Below are positions 13,631 to 26,200 of a stretch of DNA of 64,000 nt, one piece after another. The notes below the pieces were generated by a model, which was given only the letters and a program-made list of their open reading frames with translations, was not told where the DNA came from and did not search any database. The stretch comes from Apostichopus japonicus (taxonomy: Eukaryota > Echinodermata > Holothuroidea > Aspidochirotida > Stichopodidae). The number at the start of each line of letters is the position of its first letter. Within the stretch, counting starts at the first letter, position 1. Made by a program: the position numbers and the translations under genes. Location: contig NC_092568.1 in the NCBI RefSeq assembly GCF_037975245.1, positions 14,781,501 through 14,845,500 on the forward strand, read 5' to 3'.

Positions 13631-13733
13631 TCTCATATCATGCTTCAAGGCACATGTACTGACAGTATGAATAGTTCCTTAATCTCATACTCCTCATACT
13701 GTCAGTATGAGTGCTTTGAAGCATGACATGAAA
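13631..13733. repeat. Long imperfect hairpin, about 40-nt arms
   Basis: The left arm (13631-13670) and right arm (13694-13733) are inverted copies with a few mismatches, separated by a 23-nt loop. Shared core words are catgcttcaa, paired with ttgaagcatg, and tactgacagtatga, paired with tcatactgtcagta. The size resembles a microRNA precursor, but a small foldback element fits equally well. There is no expression evidence. Confidence 0.6.
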
Positions 13734-14164
13734 GTTAAGTATACAAAAACATTGTCCCAGCTGAGTGATTTGTGCTTAAAACTAAATTACACAGTCTAAT
13801 CATCTCAATGGAATGCCAAAATAGCAATAAGATCCAATGATAAAATGCTTTAATTTATTCAGTAAACATAAATAGAATTAAACTACATGCATGTTATGTA
13901 ACTCTCTGTACTTAGTATCCTCAAGTTTTAAACTAAAATCATGAGAGTTTGACCCCACAAGTAACATCTAACCCATACCCCATCTCATGATAACTTTGCA
14001 CAATGACTAGTAATGAGTGCTATTTTCAAGGCTAGTGCTTCCAGCAGTAAACTTGTCTAATTATCTGCAGAACAGGATGTACTACTTCAGGTCGGCCATG
14101 CCTGTCTGTAGACCATTACATTCCAGACTAGGGTACTGAAGAGGGTATCAGAGACTTTGGGCCT

Positions 14165-14479
14165 TTGAAATACAGCCAAGCCTTCCCAAGGTATTTTGGG
14201 TGCATTTACCACCAAACTCCTTTGGTGTTAAAAAGAAGAGAGTTTTCCCTTTCATCCAAGGAGGTTGAACTCATGGATCTTCAACCTGTCAAGCCATTGA
14301 GAGATGAACCATCCCCAGAGGACTTGTTGGCAGGCAGCAGTTGTCAGTGTATATCTTATCCTCATACCAAAGTGACTGCTAATGGTCTACCAAATTATGA
14401 ACTCCACAAAGCCACAAGCAGGGAAGTCCTTTCCAGGGCATACATGGTGACCCAATTGGTGATCTCAGAAGCAAACTGA
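14165..14479 (+). other. Open frame of about 104 codons, unrecognised
   Basis: An open plus-strand frame whose middle part (KEVELMDLQPVKPLRDEPSP then EDLLAGSSCQC) looks more protein-like than other open frames nearby, with balanced composition and acidic/proline stretches. No domain is recognised. The apparent start is not an ATG and no convincing splice sites were assigned. It may be an old exon, a repeat-derived fragment or chance. Confidence 0.2.
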
Positions 14480-14919
14480 CAAATGATTGTGTCAATTCAA
14501 AGATATCTCAAAGAAGACAAATGACAACAGTTGCAGCCATAAAATTCTAAAATAGCCTTAAAATGCTTCTTCAAATTAAATTATCTATGACGGATAGAAA
14601 AGCATTCTCATTCCACAGTACTCTGTGGAGATGGTATGAATCAGTTTAATTACAGTAGAGCACACCATTTACAGCTGAGTTTGTAGGTGGTATTTAATAA
14701 ATCATTTAGCTAATGACAAGAAAAGAGTTGTTTAATGAAACTGTTGCATTACAAAAGTACTCATATCTTTATACAAAAGTACTCATATACAATATACCAT
14801 GCAATAAAATAGGTCAATACTCTTACCTAATCACCAGAGTCTCTTAACGACTTCCTTGACAATGATCATTTCCTAATTACTGTTAACATGTTTGTGTCAT
14901 TTAATGATGAGGCTCTCTA

Positions 14920-15733
14920 TTAAAGCAGCATTTTGCGTCCGCGACTATGATATTTCTCAAACTCACTGACTCCACTATGCCATAACGACATACATAACTA
15001 GCTATCTATTTATATTTTACTTCAAATGGTGGCATAAAAGTCGAAAAAATTGCAACTTTCAACTTTGTTGTTCTCCAAGATATTTTCCGTTGGGATCCCA
15101 ATAAACCGCGCCCATAATATGAATACTTAAACACTACGAAAGTCATTGACAGATACGTAATACAACACCATGCTTGATTTGTGTACAGTCTATATGGCAG
15201 TTGTACCAGGGAGTTGCATAACAACTCCCAACGCAAAGTCTTGAATCTATTTTTAGCAACGGCTCATAACTAAACCTGCATCTCTGATTGGTTGAATTCA
15301 AACTAGTGGGTTTGGGAACTGAATGCGATTTAATTTTGTATGTGGAATACTCACCAATTAACGTTTTTGGCAGGGAAAAACTTGGCTAATATCTTAATTT
15401 GCTGTTTTGTGATTTGATGTATGTAAAAAACTCGATGGACATGTCAAAAAAAAGTAGAAAACGGCGACCAAACGCAAAATGCTCATGAATAAACATACTA
15501 TTCACTGATTGGTAGAATTCAAACTAGTGGATTTGGAGATATGAAAACTTTGTCGAGGACACTTTTACTCGTTATCGATATAAATCGTTATTTACTCGCT
15601 AATTAACGCTCTTGGTAGGGTGAAACTTGGATGGTATCTTAGTTTGCTGTTTAATGATTGATACATGTAAAAAAATCGATGCACATGTTAAAAAGGTGGA
15701 AAAAAAGGGACCCAACGCAAAATGCTGCTTTAA
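14920..15733. mobile_element. TTAA-flanked MITE (Kolobok- or piggyBac-like target)
   Basis: The terminal inverted repeat agcagcattttgcgt (14924-14938) is perfectly inverted at 15715-15729. Each end is flanked by TTAA (14920-14923 and 15730-15733). The 806-bp interior has no transposase. It contains a direct duplication of about 230 bp: phrases such as attggttgaattcaaactag and gtaattaacg-like blocks recur at about 15280-15480 and 15507-15720. TTAA target duplications are typical of piggyBac and Kolobok. The superfamily is not determined because no transposase is present. Confidence 0.88.
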
Positions 15734-16023
15734 ATGAGAAGTTAGACCTATACAGGCGAATGCTAACATGTATCTTACAATTCAACTAAACTGACACATT
15801 AGTTTTACCCGTTGTAACCTAACAATTAAAAACCATGCAGGACATTTAAACTAACTCACTCAGAGGTTACCTACCATTTTGCATGAAATGTAATATTTGA
15901 ACCAGTCCATACCATTTTTTCAGAACGATGAGCAGAAGTAAGTGTTTTAATTTTAATTCCAAATTCTCAAATTTATAAGATCCATATGAAATAATTTTCA
16001 ACATTGAGCATCAGGTAGATACC

Positions 16024-17947
16024 TAATGCAGGGGCGTATCCAGGATTTTCTAACCCGGGGGGCGCGAATTACTATCTAAGCGGAGCGCCGCCATCGGTTG
16101 GCGCGTTTAAGCGGAGTGCCGCCATCGGTTGGCGCGCAGCGTACAAGAAAAATTCTGGTTTTAATACGCCCCAGATCACCGGAAATGGCACTTCTCGGGC
16201 TTGAAAATGACCAACTAGATGTACACTTTTGCCTGAGAACCAAGTATTTCCCATAGTTTTTTTTTCCATCCATAAACTTTTGAAGATTTTCTTCAGTAAC
16301 AAATCAGGTTCGACCTCATCGCATGTCCTGTGGATCATTGCTTTTGTAGGTGATTCTACGTCGCGGCCCACAAAACTCGACAGCACCACTTTTCAAGGTT
16401 TTTAGCCCATTATTTGTTCAGAATTTGCAAATTCACTTCAAAACATACCCATAATGTTGCAAAAAATGTCATCTATCGACAACCAATATAGAAAACACTC
16501 CTTGAACCCCTAACAGACCGGTCAAAATTACACGAGTAGAGGGAAGTATGATGAAGAATGTTGGTAAGGAAATTTTCGAAAATTCAGACACAGTTAATTT
16601 ATTGGTGTAGAAATATTAAACCCTCTTATAACGGCTATTATAAAACTTGGTTGAAGGAAATGAAATAATACCAGATATTTCCGAAACCGAACACTACACA
16701 CATAGGCGTAGGAGGCGGGGGGGGGGGGGTTCCTACTGAAAGAAAAATAAATTGCAATGATGTATAGCTATTAAAAGGAAATGAAAAAATATCTCCTTCA
16801 TAATTAAAATAAAGTTCTAAGCTTGGTCGACTAATTCGCCATTACTAATGTAAAAGAGAATTTGACATAATTGGACCTCCATGCTTTTTCTCCATCTACA
16901 TAAGACATTTCGTTGTTTACATTAGCATCCCGCAGTATACTGCGCAATTTCCACGGGCCGTACGACACACGATGGTATGTGATGTAATAACCGATGCTTG
17001 CTTATATGATATTGACGTTAACTTGTTGAACGCGCGGAGCGCGCGAAAAAATTAGGTTATATTTATCGGGCAAGTCGTTACAGCCCCCCAAATCAAATTG
17101 GGTTCCTATGACTACACACATCGACAGTTTTGAGGCTGTTCATCCTGGAACCGCCATTTTCATGCTCACTGATATGATGTGATATCTGCTGTTTGCTTTA
17201 CAAATTCGAACAGGTGCGCAGCGAATAATTTGCCAAGGGAGGGGCGAAGCCTGTAGGCAAACTATCTAAGCGTAGCGCAACCACGAGTTGGCGCAAAGCG
17301 TACAAGAAAATTTTGGCCGAAAATGCCTCCCAGATTGCTGGAAACGACACTTCCCATGTCTTGTAAGTTGCATCTAAGCATTTTCTATTTTGAAATAACT
17401 AGCGATATCATAAAAAAAATATGCTCGGGGGGGGGGCGGTTGCCCCCTTCCCGAAATGCGTCATGTTCCCCGACGACTTGGTCGAGTTCGAGACCAGCCA
17501 CAGTTGATTTCATAGCACAATTGTTTAAGGCGTCCATACACACACACGCGTTATGATAGACCATATATAGTATTTATATAGATACATTAGTGAGAGAGGA
17601 AAAATGGAAACGTCAATAATGGAGTTGTCGGTGTAAGGGGTAGGGTGAGGCGCACGCCCCTTCCGAAGTCCTCGATCCGTCACTGGCTACCCGGCCATGT
17701 GTATATAATAGGGATCAGCGCTGTAATGATGTCACTGTTTCTCTTTCGCCCAGTGTCTTGGCAGTTTTCTTTTACTCCCTCCTTTTCACCGTTTTCTCTC
17801 TTTCTTCTTTTTCTTTTCCCTTCCTTCCTCTCCTCCTCCTTTTTCCCCCCCTCTTTTTTCCCTTTTTCTTCTCTTTTTTTTCTCTCCTCTTTTCCTTACC
17901 CGGGGGGCGCGCCCCCAACGCCCCCCCCTGGATACGCGCCTGTAATG
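16024..17947 (+). mobile_element. Composite non-autonomous DNA transposon, copy A
   Basis: Starts with caggggcgtatccagg at 16029 and ends with cctggatacgcgcctg at 17942, imperfect inverted repeats. It is flanked by a perfect 5-bp duplication, taatg (16024-16028 and 17943-17947). Inside it holds a nested element (16701-17110), two copies of a GC hairpin module (about 16071-16140 and 17261-17300), a G-run at about 17408 and a long CT-rich tract (17770-17900). The same architecture occurs inverted at 24640-26456. Open frames in the CT tract are low-complexity. No transposase is present. The CAGGGGCGTA-type ends resemble hAT-like families, but a 5-bp duplication is not the usual 8 bp, so the superfamily is left open. 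Confidence 0.85.
16693..17118. mobile_element. Nested hAT-like element inside copy A
   Basis: A 410-bp insert (16701-17110) begins cataggcgtagg and ends cctatg. It is flanked by a perfect 8-bp direct repeat actacaca (16693-16700 and 17111-17118). The same insert lies in the second composite copy (25350-25782), flanked by tgtgtagt and agtgaagt. On the other strand these read actacaca and a 6/8 match to it. This means one insertion happened before the composite was copied. The interior contains gcgcggagcgcgcg and no coding sequence. An 8-bp duplication is typical of hAT. Confidence 0.75.
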
Positions 17948-18637
17948 AACATTGCCAAACAGGAGGAAACAATACATCTGGAGGATACCGGAGAAAACCG
18001 GAATAGTTATAGAAACATTAATAACACTCAATTTGTTTTTACCAAAGAATACCCACTTGACAACAGCACCAGTGGACAACTCTCAGTCTATGATACTCGG
18101 CGACAGTTTCTTATTGTAATGGTTAAGCTGTGTTCAATGTAATTGCTACAATTAAGAACGTCCATAACCAAACTTATGAGTACTACTCTACAAAATCATC
18201 AGCCCAACTTCAAAATAGAGTTGTTGTAGTCAAAGTCAAAGAAACTCTGCATTCTGATGGAATTTGGGGCTGGAGAAAGTTCACAATTTTACATGAAACC
18301 TTTCATTTTAGTTGTATGTATGTTTGTTATATGCTATGATTATTCTACATCATAATCACCAAACAAACAAAGCCAGGATAAGATTGACGTTAGAATGTTC
18401 AGATACACTTGACATTTTAAACAAAGGATGTTAGGAGATTTGGAACTAGAGAAGCTAGATACAGAATTAGGCTAGACATTCCTGTAAGATATTGTAAGAC
18501 AGATACTGATGGTTCCACATCCAAACCTCAGTTAATACTTATGTTAGAATATCAGACATCATTAGAGCTTAACTATGTGAGTGGGAGGAGAGATGAATGA
18601 AACATAAGTTGAGTGGGTACTGATAAAAAGAACTTAC

Positions 18638-18778
18638 CTGTCCGTAGATCCGCTTACAACAAATTGGTTATGAAATACCAGGCAGGTGACAGCACCCTGG
18701 TGATGCTTGTAAGTGCTCCTACACTTGAAATCTGTCATAGACCACACCCTAACAGATTTGTCATGTGATCCTGACACC
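18638..18778 (-). CDS. F-box/WD40 gene exon 13: end of WD repeat 3, start of repeat 4
   Basis: Begins after a gtcaacag acceptor and ends GACAG|gtaag. Completing the TT left by exon 12, it reads [20 protein letters not shown] and then [20 protein letters not shown], two consecutive WD blades (GSHD...VRVW, then GST D). It ends in phase 2 in the middle of the fourth repeat, before its W-D dipeptide, so another coding exon must follow. The next exon was not identified with confidence in the left 18.6 kb. Confidence 0.93.
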
Positions 18779-21700
18779 CTGTTGACACAACCAAAACGGT
18801 ATTAAAATTACAAAAAATATTACTCACATCTCACCATTTTTTTCGAACATTGGTCATAAAGAATGTAGAACAACTTTTCAGAGCTGAGATACCCATACTT
18901 CAGTTAATATACTACATTCTTTTCTTCAGTTGTGAGGTAACAAGTTAATAACATTCAAGAAAAAGGGAAGTGTTAGTTTTTAGGTACAACAAGCAGAATT
19001 GGTTTTTGGAAGTGCAGCAATGGCGACAACCATATTCCTTCCTTTGTAAAGTACTTCCTACAGTAATTAATCTAACTTGCTCTTTAGCATGATACATTGC
19101 CTAGGGTACCTTTGCAAAGCACAGCAAATTTGTTTTGAGTAACTCAACCATTTGGAGGCATGGTTTCCTCACTCACCCCCATACCCCAACCCCCACCTCC
19201 CTCATGGTAATTCCACTACTCAGTATAACACAAAGTAAAGATGTATAGTGGATGTAGGTTTAAGGAGTACACACCATCAAAGTACACTGAAAATTTATTT
19301 AAAAAATATAAAAAAGGCATATTTATCACTTCTAACCACATTCATTGAAAGCGCAGAATGCCAAGATCAAGTCTATACACTTAGCTAAAACATTAACATG
19401 TTATTCAGTGTGTTGTGTTCAGTGTGCCGCCCAGAGCCAGGTCAGGCCTGGGGAACAATTATGTCACCAGACCTCCAATTTGAAGTCTTCATTTTCCTTT
19501 TAAGTACATTATGAAAATGAAACTACATTATTGTTTATCCCATATTTCCCTGAGCCCCCTAATTTTCCTGGCATGGTAGCCCTGTAAACTTCCCCCTCAT
19601 CTGACCTGCTAATATATCTGGCTAAAGTGATTTCACTGATTGGAATGGTCCTACTACATAATACAGTAACTTCATTGATAGGTACGCCCTCACATATAAC
19701 CTAATTCCCTTATTGATAGCATTATAAAATGTTCCTTACAAGTAATTTTTATTGAACTGTAAGCATGACACAACACCAGAGTGACCAGATAGTAGTGCAA
19801 CCTGCGTAAACTTGACTATATCCCACACTCTGATGGACATATCCCAAGATCCAGAAACAATGTACTGCTCATTGAATTGAAGACATCTGATGCCACCCTG
19901 TTGAAAACAAAATAGAAAAGCTACAAAGGCTGACTTGTGACAATATAATTCTGTTTCACCATGCAATAACACACTGAAGGAGTAAAGGTGTGAGGAAGGA
20001 GTAAGAATATTATGCAGAGGATTTAAACTGCCCATTCCACATAAAATACATTGCCTGTCAAGGCTTTCAGGAGACATAAATATGTTGATATCAAAGTTAT
20101 GTTGTTTGGTATTGAAATTTGCCAGACTACCATAAAGATTAAAATAACTATGCCACTTGTTACACAACTGTTTACACAATATAGGAAGATTTTCAAATTC
20201 AAAACAAGGCAGAGTAGTCAGTCCAGTATATGTATAAAGGTTTTGCATTATTTGACCCAAGGGGCACATAAGAGCTAGTCCATCAGAATAACTGGAAGAG
20301 GGCAGTAGAAGGATGAAACATTGATCAGGACATTCACAGTTGTTTGCAAGTCAAAACATCATGTTTGCAAATCATCTGCCTAGTTGGTTTGCATTTCATG
20401 TGAATCAAAACTCACAATATGTTTTATAATAAAATCCCCACTTGCATAATAGACATACCCCCCCCACCCCTTGCATTTGAAAAATTGACAGCAACAAGTC
20501 ACAAGTTTTCTTGAAAGTGTTAGTGGCTGGTTAATTTGTAGGATTGGGCGATACATAGAACATTTGCATCCATATTCTGTAGGTGTCATGACTGTGAGTA
20601 GGTTACATGTGAAAATGATGACTGAAGGAACTTAGTTCAGTTGGCTTACGCTTTTCAAATTATGTTCCATCTGCCCAGTACAATGGTTGCCGGGAAAACA
20701 TTTTTGGGTTTACCAGGAATACCATAACGTTTTTTGGGGAAGTAGGAAAAATGTAACATCTCATCAGGGAGATAATCCACCCAGGCTGTCAGGTAGATTG
20801 AGTCAGTTTGTTGCAAAGGAATCAGTTTTGTTTGAGCACAGTGAGGATACAATAACAACATTTTTGTTACACTCTTGTTGAATAACCTAACAATTTCTTA
20901 TTTACCACCTTTCGAGTGATCATGTTTCATATCTGCAGTAAATCTGAATACGTCCGGGCCACAGGTAGTTTAGAAATTTGCTTATTGAGCATTCTCATTC
21001 ATTTTGTCACACTCCATCACAATAGTTGTGTTGTACGTAGTGTATATTCAAATAGCGTTATTTAATGTTGGGTTCTTGATTGGCAGGCAAGAGTAAATTT
21101 TCATGTAACCATAAGAATAAATTAGAGGCGTAGAAAGCATTAAAAACATGAAAGGCTGAAAGCAGGCATTGGGCCATTTCACAGAAGAATTTTTGTAGAT
21201 CTATGCTACTGTGGCCATCTTGGCAGTTAAACCCAAATCTTGCAGTTTCAATCCAAATTATCATATTTTATCCATAAATTGCAACATTTCATCTCAGTTC
21301 ATAAGTTTGATGTTTAATTTCCATCAAGTGATTTTTTTGTACAAAAATCTTTCGTTTCACGTAGAAATTGTAACATGTAATGTCTAAAACATTGTTCTTT
21401 TAACCTAAAAAAAGTAACTTCCACAACCAAATGTGACACATTCACATAAAATTGCAAAGCTTCATAAGTCAAAATTTCCATGTTTAAGTTATATCTACAA
21501 CTATTAACGTTTTAGCTTCAAATTATTGTGTAATTCCTAAATTGTATTTTTTCCCTCAAAAGTTTTGTCATTTTATCTCATAATTTCTCACTTGTGACCT
21601 ATCTTCTCACATTCCACCTCAAAACTATGACAAATTACTTTTAAATGCAATGATTTAGATTTTACAACATTTAAGCTCACAATTTTGAAGTTAAATCTAG

Positions 21701-23216
21701 TAATTATCATTTTTTTTAAATGTTAATTTTTATCTCCAAATTTTATGGTTTATCTCAGAATTTTGACATTTAATCTCATTTTTTCTCAAAATGTTGACCT
21801 ATTACCTAAACATATCTACATTCTATCTTGAAAATGTGACATTTATCATTAAATTGTGATTTTTTCATGTCAATTTTATCATGACATTCCTCTAAGTAGT
21901 CTCGAAATTTTCAACCTACATTTAAAGTCCTTTAATGTTGATGTAACAAAATTGAAATGTTGATATATTATGAGAGTAAAAATGTATCACTTCAATGTTC
22001 AAGTGTTCATAGAGTGGTGTCATCATCTATACACTGTGACAAACAGATAGTGTTGTTGGGCAAAAGTGCCAAAACTGCCCCCCTCCCCTCCCCCCTCCCA
22101 ATTCATTGCACCTTAGTGACAGGTTAACTGTTTTAGCCTTTTCAAATATACATATCCTAGTGTTACTTCAGAAAACCCATCTTATGCATCAAGCATTCAT
22201 GAATTTAAGCACTAATTCTTTGTTCATTAATTGTTTTGCTTTCTTTTAGTGTCTTTCTCTCCTGCGCCTTGAGCACCCTTCCGGTTGGATATGCGGGCAT
22301 TATAAATCACCATTATTATTATTATTACAGTGATCAGCAACATTTATGCCAAGAAACAGAACAAATACAACATTTATTCAGGTAAGCACTCTCACACTTT
22401 GTATGGATATGTTAAAATAAACACCAAATGTACCATACATGCTGTACTGATCTTCACATGCTTTTCAAGTTTTTAATTTTTCAGTCAGAATAAAGTGAGT
22501 TCGGTCAAACAGCTGGATGTGAAATTGAACTGACCTAAAACGTGGTCAGCTCAGCATGAGTCAAACCCTTTTGACATCAAATACAATTTCTGAAGACCAT
22601 GTTGAAAATATCAACAATTGAACAAAATGTAACCTGTTTGTAAAAGTAAGAAGGATACAAAGCAGGACAAGGTGTAACAGTATTGTGCACATAGCAATTA
22701 TAAATAGCATTAATTAATTATACAAATACAGATATGACTAACATGATATTCATAGTCCACGAGTGATGAGAATAAACATGATAAAGATTGGACTAAAGGC
22801 TGCTGCCTTGTTTCAGGTCCCATGTGTTCATTGTCTCTTACTAAACTGTCAACTTTTCACCTAGTCCCATCTTTCCTTTCCAAAGTAAAATGAAGATTAG
22901 ACGTGCCCAGCCAGAACATCCCTTTACAGTATTCCTTTGCAAGAATCCTACTAACTTCCACACCAGGTTAAATGGCAGTGGATCACACTACACAGATGGC
23001 CATATTTTGTTTCTTCTATTAACTCCATTACTTTGTGCTACCTTCACAAATTGTTGCTAGTAGAATGGCTATGCACAACTGTGTGCCCTATGGCTATGCA
23101 CAATTGTGTGCCTCACGGCTATGCACAATTCTGGTGGCACTCTTTCCTTTTGTTGCTGTTTCTCTGTAATGGCATCTATATATATATATATATATATAGA
23201 TATATATATATATATA

Positions 23217-23271
<55 letters not shown>

Positions 23272-26200
23272 TGGAAAAGGTTACAGGGCGAATAGTGAAA
23301 GATAATAAATGTGTAACATCAACATGACTGGTTTAAGTTAATAAACTCAAATCTTTTAAGTGTGAAAATTCATGTAATCAATATGACAAAGGCATTCTGT
23401 TGACAAGTTCCATGTTATATTTCTATAATCGGAAATGAGAAACTGTAATGGAAAAGATTTGTGTTTTGACCTGATTGTTGACAAATATGATTGGACTATA
23501 AAGTTAAACACATCAAAATGGTCAATTTACCCACAATATCAACTTTTTGGGTTTCATAAATTTAGCACAAAGACACACAAAAACAACTTTCACAGCAACT
23601 CATGAATATTTTACAAGATAGAAGTTAGAATAGCAACTTGGTTTTAATGAGGGTTGATTTCCCCCAATCATAAAATAATGGCCATCAAACCAAAGATGCA
23701 AAAACAAAGAAAATAAATACAGAATTCTGGTACCAGAACTCCTTGATGTGAAGGTAAAAGGTCTTCTGATTTCACCAGTATATAGCCTGACCTAATTTTG
23801 GATTTTTCATTGTACAGATAGGACATTTCAAAACGCTGAAAAAATATTACACCATGCGAGATTTATCTCATTCACTGTGTCACAAGAAGATACCTTTACT
23901 GCAGTCACTTGAATATAATTCAACATGTATGGTTCAGGTAAATCAAATCCTGTTTCTTATTTTTAGCTAAAAGAGCCTCAGTACTTTGACAATCTGTTTA
24001 CACCTTTCATCATAGCATATTTGATTCATTGCTTAAATCAGCATGTGACAATCAATTGTTGGTTTGAAAGCAAAGATCAGCATTTGTTGATTTATCATGG
24101 ACCGTGACTGATTGTTTAAAAGAAAAACCCATCACACTCAAAACATGTTTGGAGTAAAACAGAAAATACTGCCTTGCATGCTCCAAAAAGTTCTCAGAGG
24201 TTGCCAGTTTCTGTATAGTTGAAAATGATACAATAAACATTCATGTACACAATGTTGACAGAAATGGCCACCTTTGGTCTTGAAACAGAAATTTGCATAT
24301 ATACTATGAGAATGAAACTTGAAAAATAGTGTTTTGTGTGTGGTCTCTGTGCTGTTTTCTTTGTTTCAAGCACTGTTCAGAGGAATGAATAAGATCCAAG
24401 AATATACTTTCCCCTTTGACCAACAAATTTATTCACAACACATCGGCATCTCTCCTCAATTTGCTACTTCATTATACTATTGAGAATTTTGCTAAAACAA
24501 AAGTTGTGAAAAATTAATGCAACGTTGATGTTAAAGTTCATGGGTTTGCCTACTTTAAGCATTAATTTTAAACATAGCTGGGTAGACCTATCATATATAA
24601 TTAATGTACAATATCAACTACTGAGTATATCTACGTACTCAGGTGCGTATCCAGGGGGGGGCGTTGGGGGCGCGCGCCCCCCGGGTAAGGAAAAGAGGAG
24701 AGAAAAAAAAGAGAAGAAAAAAGGGAAAAGGAGGGGAAAAAAGAAAAGGAGGAGAGGAAGGAAGGGAAAAGAAAAAGAAAATAGAGAGAAAAAGGAGAAA
24801 AGGAGGGAGTAGAAGATAGCCAAGACCTTGGGAAGAGAAAGATCCCTATTATATACACAGGGTAGCCAGTGACAGATCAAGGATTACGGAGGGGGTGTGC
24901 GCCTCACCCTACCCCTTACCCCGACAACTCCATTTTTGACGTTTCCGTTTTTCCTCTCTCACTAATGTACTTGAACTCGACCGAGTCGTCGGGGAACATA
25001 ACGCATTTCGGGAAGGGGGCGACCGCCCCCCCCCGAGCAAATTTTCTTTATGACATCGCTAGTAATTTCAAAATAGACAATGCTTAGATGCAACTTACAA
25101 GGCCTGGGAAGTGTCATTTCCAGCGATCTGGGGGCATTTTCGGCCAAAATTTTTCTTGTACGCTTCGCGCCAACTCATGGTGGCGCTTCGCTTAGATAGT
25201 TTGCCTACAGGCTTCGCCCTCCCTTGGCAATTACTCGCTACACGCCTGTTCGAATTTGTAAAGCAAAGAGCAGATATAACATCATATCAATGAGCATTGA
25301 AATGCATGTTCCACGATGAACAGCCTCAAAAACTGTCAATGTGTGTAGTCAAAGGCGTAGGAGCCAGATTGGATTTGGGGGCTGTAATGATTTGCCCGAA
25401 AAAAAAGCCAAAATTTTTCGCGCGCTAAGCGCGCATTCAACATGTCAATGCCAATATCATATAGGCAAGATCGGTCATTACATTGTATGGCATCGTGTAC
25501 CGCACGGTCCGTGAAAGTTGCACAGTATACCGCCGGATGCTAATGTAAACAACCAAATGTCTTATGTAGATGGAGAAAAAGCATACAGATCCATTTATGT
25601 CAAAACTCTATTTTACAGTAGTAATGTCGGCCAAGCTTACAACTTTATTTCAATTACCAAGGAGATCATTTTAAGCTATTCATTGCTATTTATTTTTCTT
25701 TCAGTAGGTGCCCGAAAAAAATGGGAAAACAATTGGGGGGGGGGGGCTGCAGCCCCCGCCTCCTACGGGACCTACCCCTATGAGTGAAGTGTTCGGTTTC
25801 GATATACCTGATATCGGAAATATCTGCTATTTTTCTGTTCCTTCAACCAAGTTTTGTAAAAGCCATTATAAGAGGTTGCAATATTTCTACACCAATAAAT
25901 TAACTGTGTCGGAATTTTCCAAAATTTCCTCACCAACAGTCTTCATCATACTTTCCTCTACTCGTTCAATTTTGACCTGTCTGTTAGGGGTTCAAGGAGG
26001 TTTTCTATATTGGTTGTCTATAGATTGAATTTTGTGCAACATTATGGGTATGTTTTCAAGTGATTTTATTCACGAGAAAAGTGAATTTTCAAATTCTCAA
26101 CAAGTAATGGGCTTAAAACCTTCAAAAGTGGGGCTTTCGGATATTGTGGGCCGTGACGTAGAATAACCTACAAAAGCAATGATCCATAGGACATGCAATC

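Noticed and set aside
17645-18142. 165-codon open frame rich in Ser, Phe and Pro
   Set aside because: It lies across the CT-rich tract of the composite transposon and beyond its end. Both strands and several frames are open because of low complexity.
20051-20881. Several 60-75 codon open frames on both strands
   Set aside because: They overlap each other, show no motif and lie in an intron. Treated as noise.
23033-23327. Open frames of alternating Tyr and Ile
   Set aside because: Translated TA microsatellite. The same applies to 32051-32303.
24525-24880. Lys/Arg/Glu-rich and Phe/Ser/Leu-rich open frames
   Set aside because: Translation of the GA/CT tract in composite copy B. No protein-coding signal.
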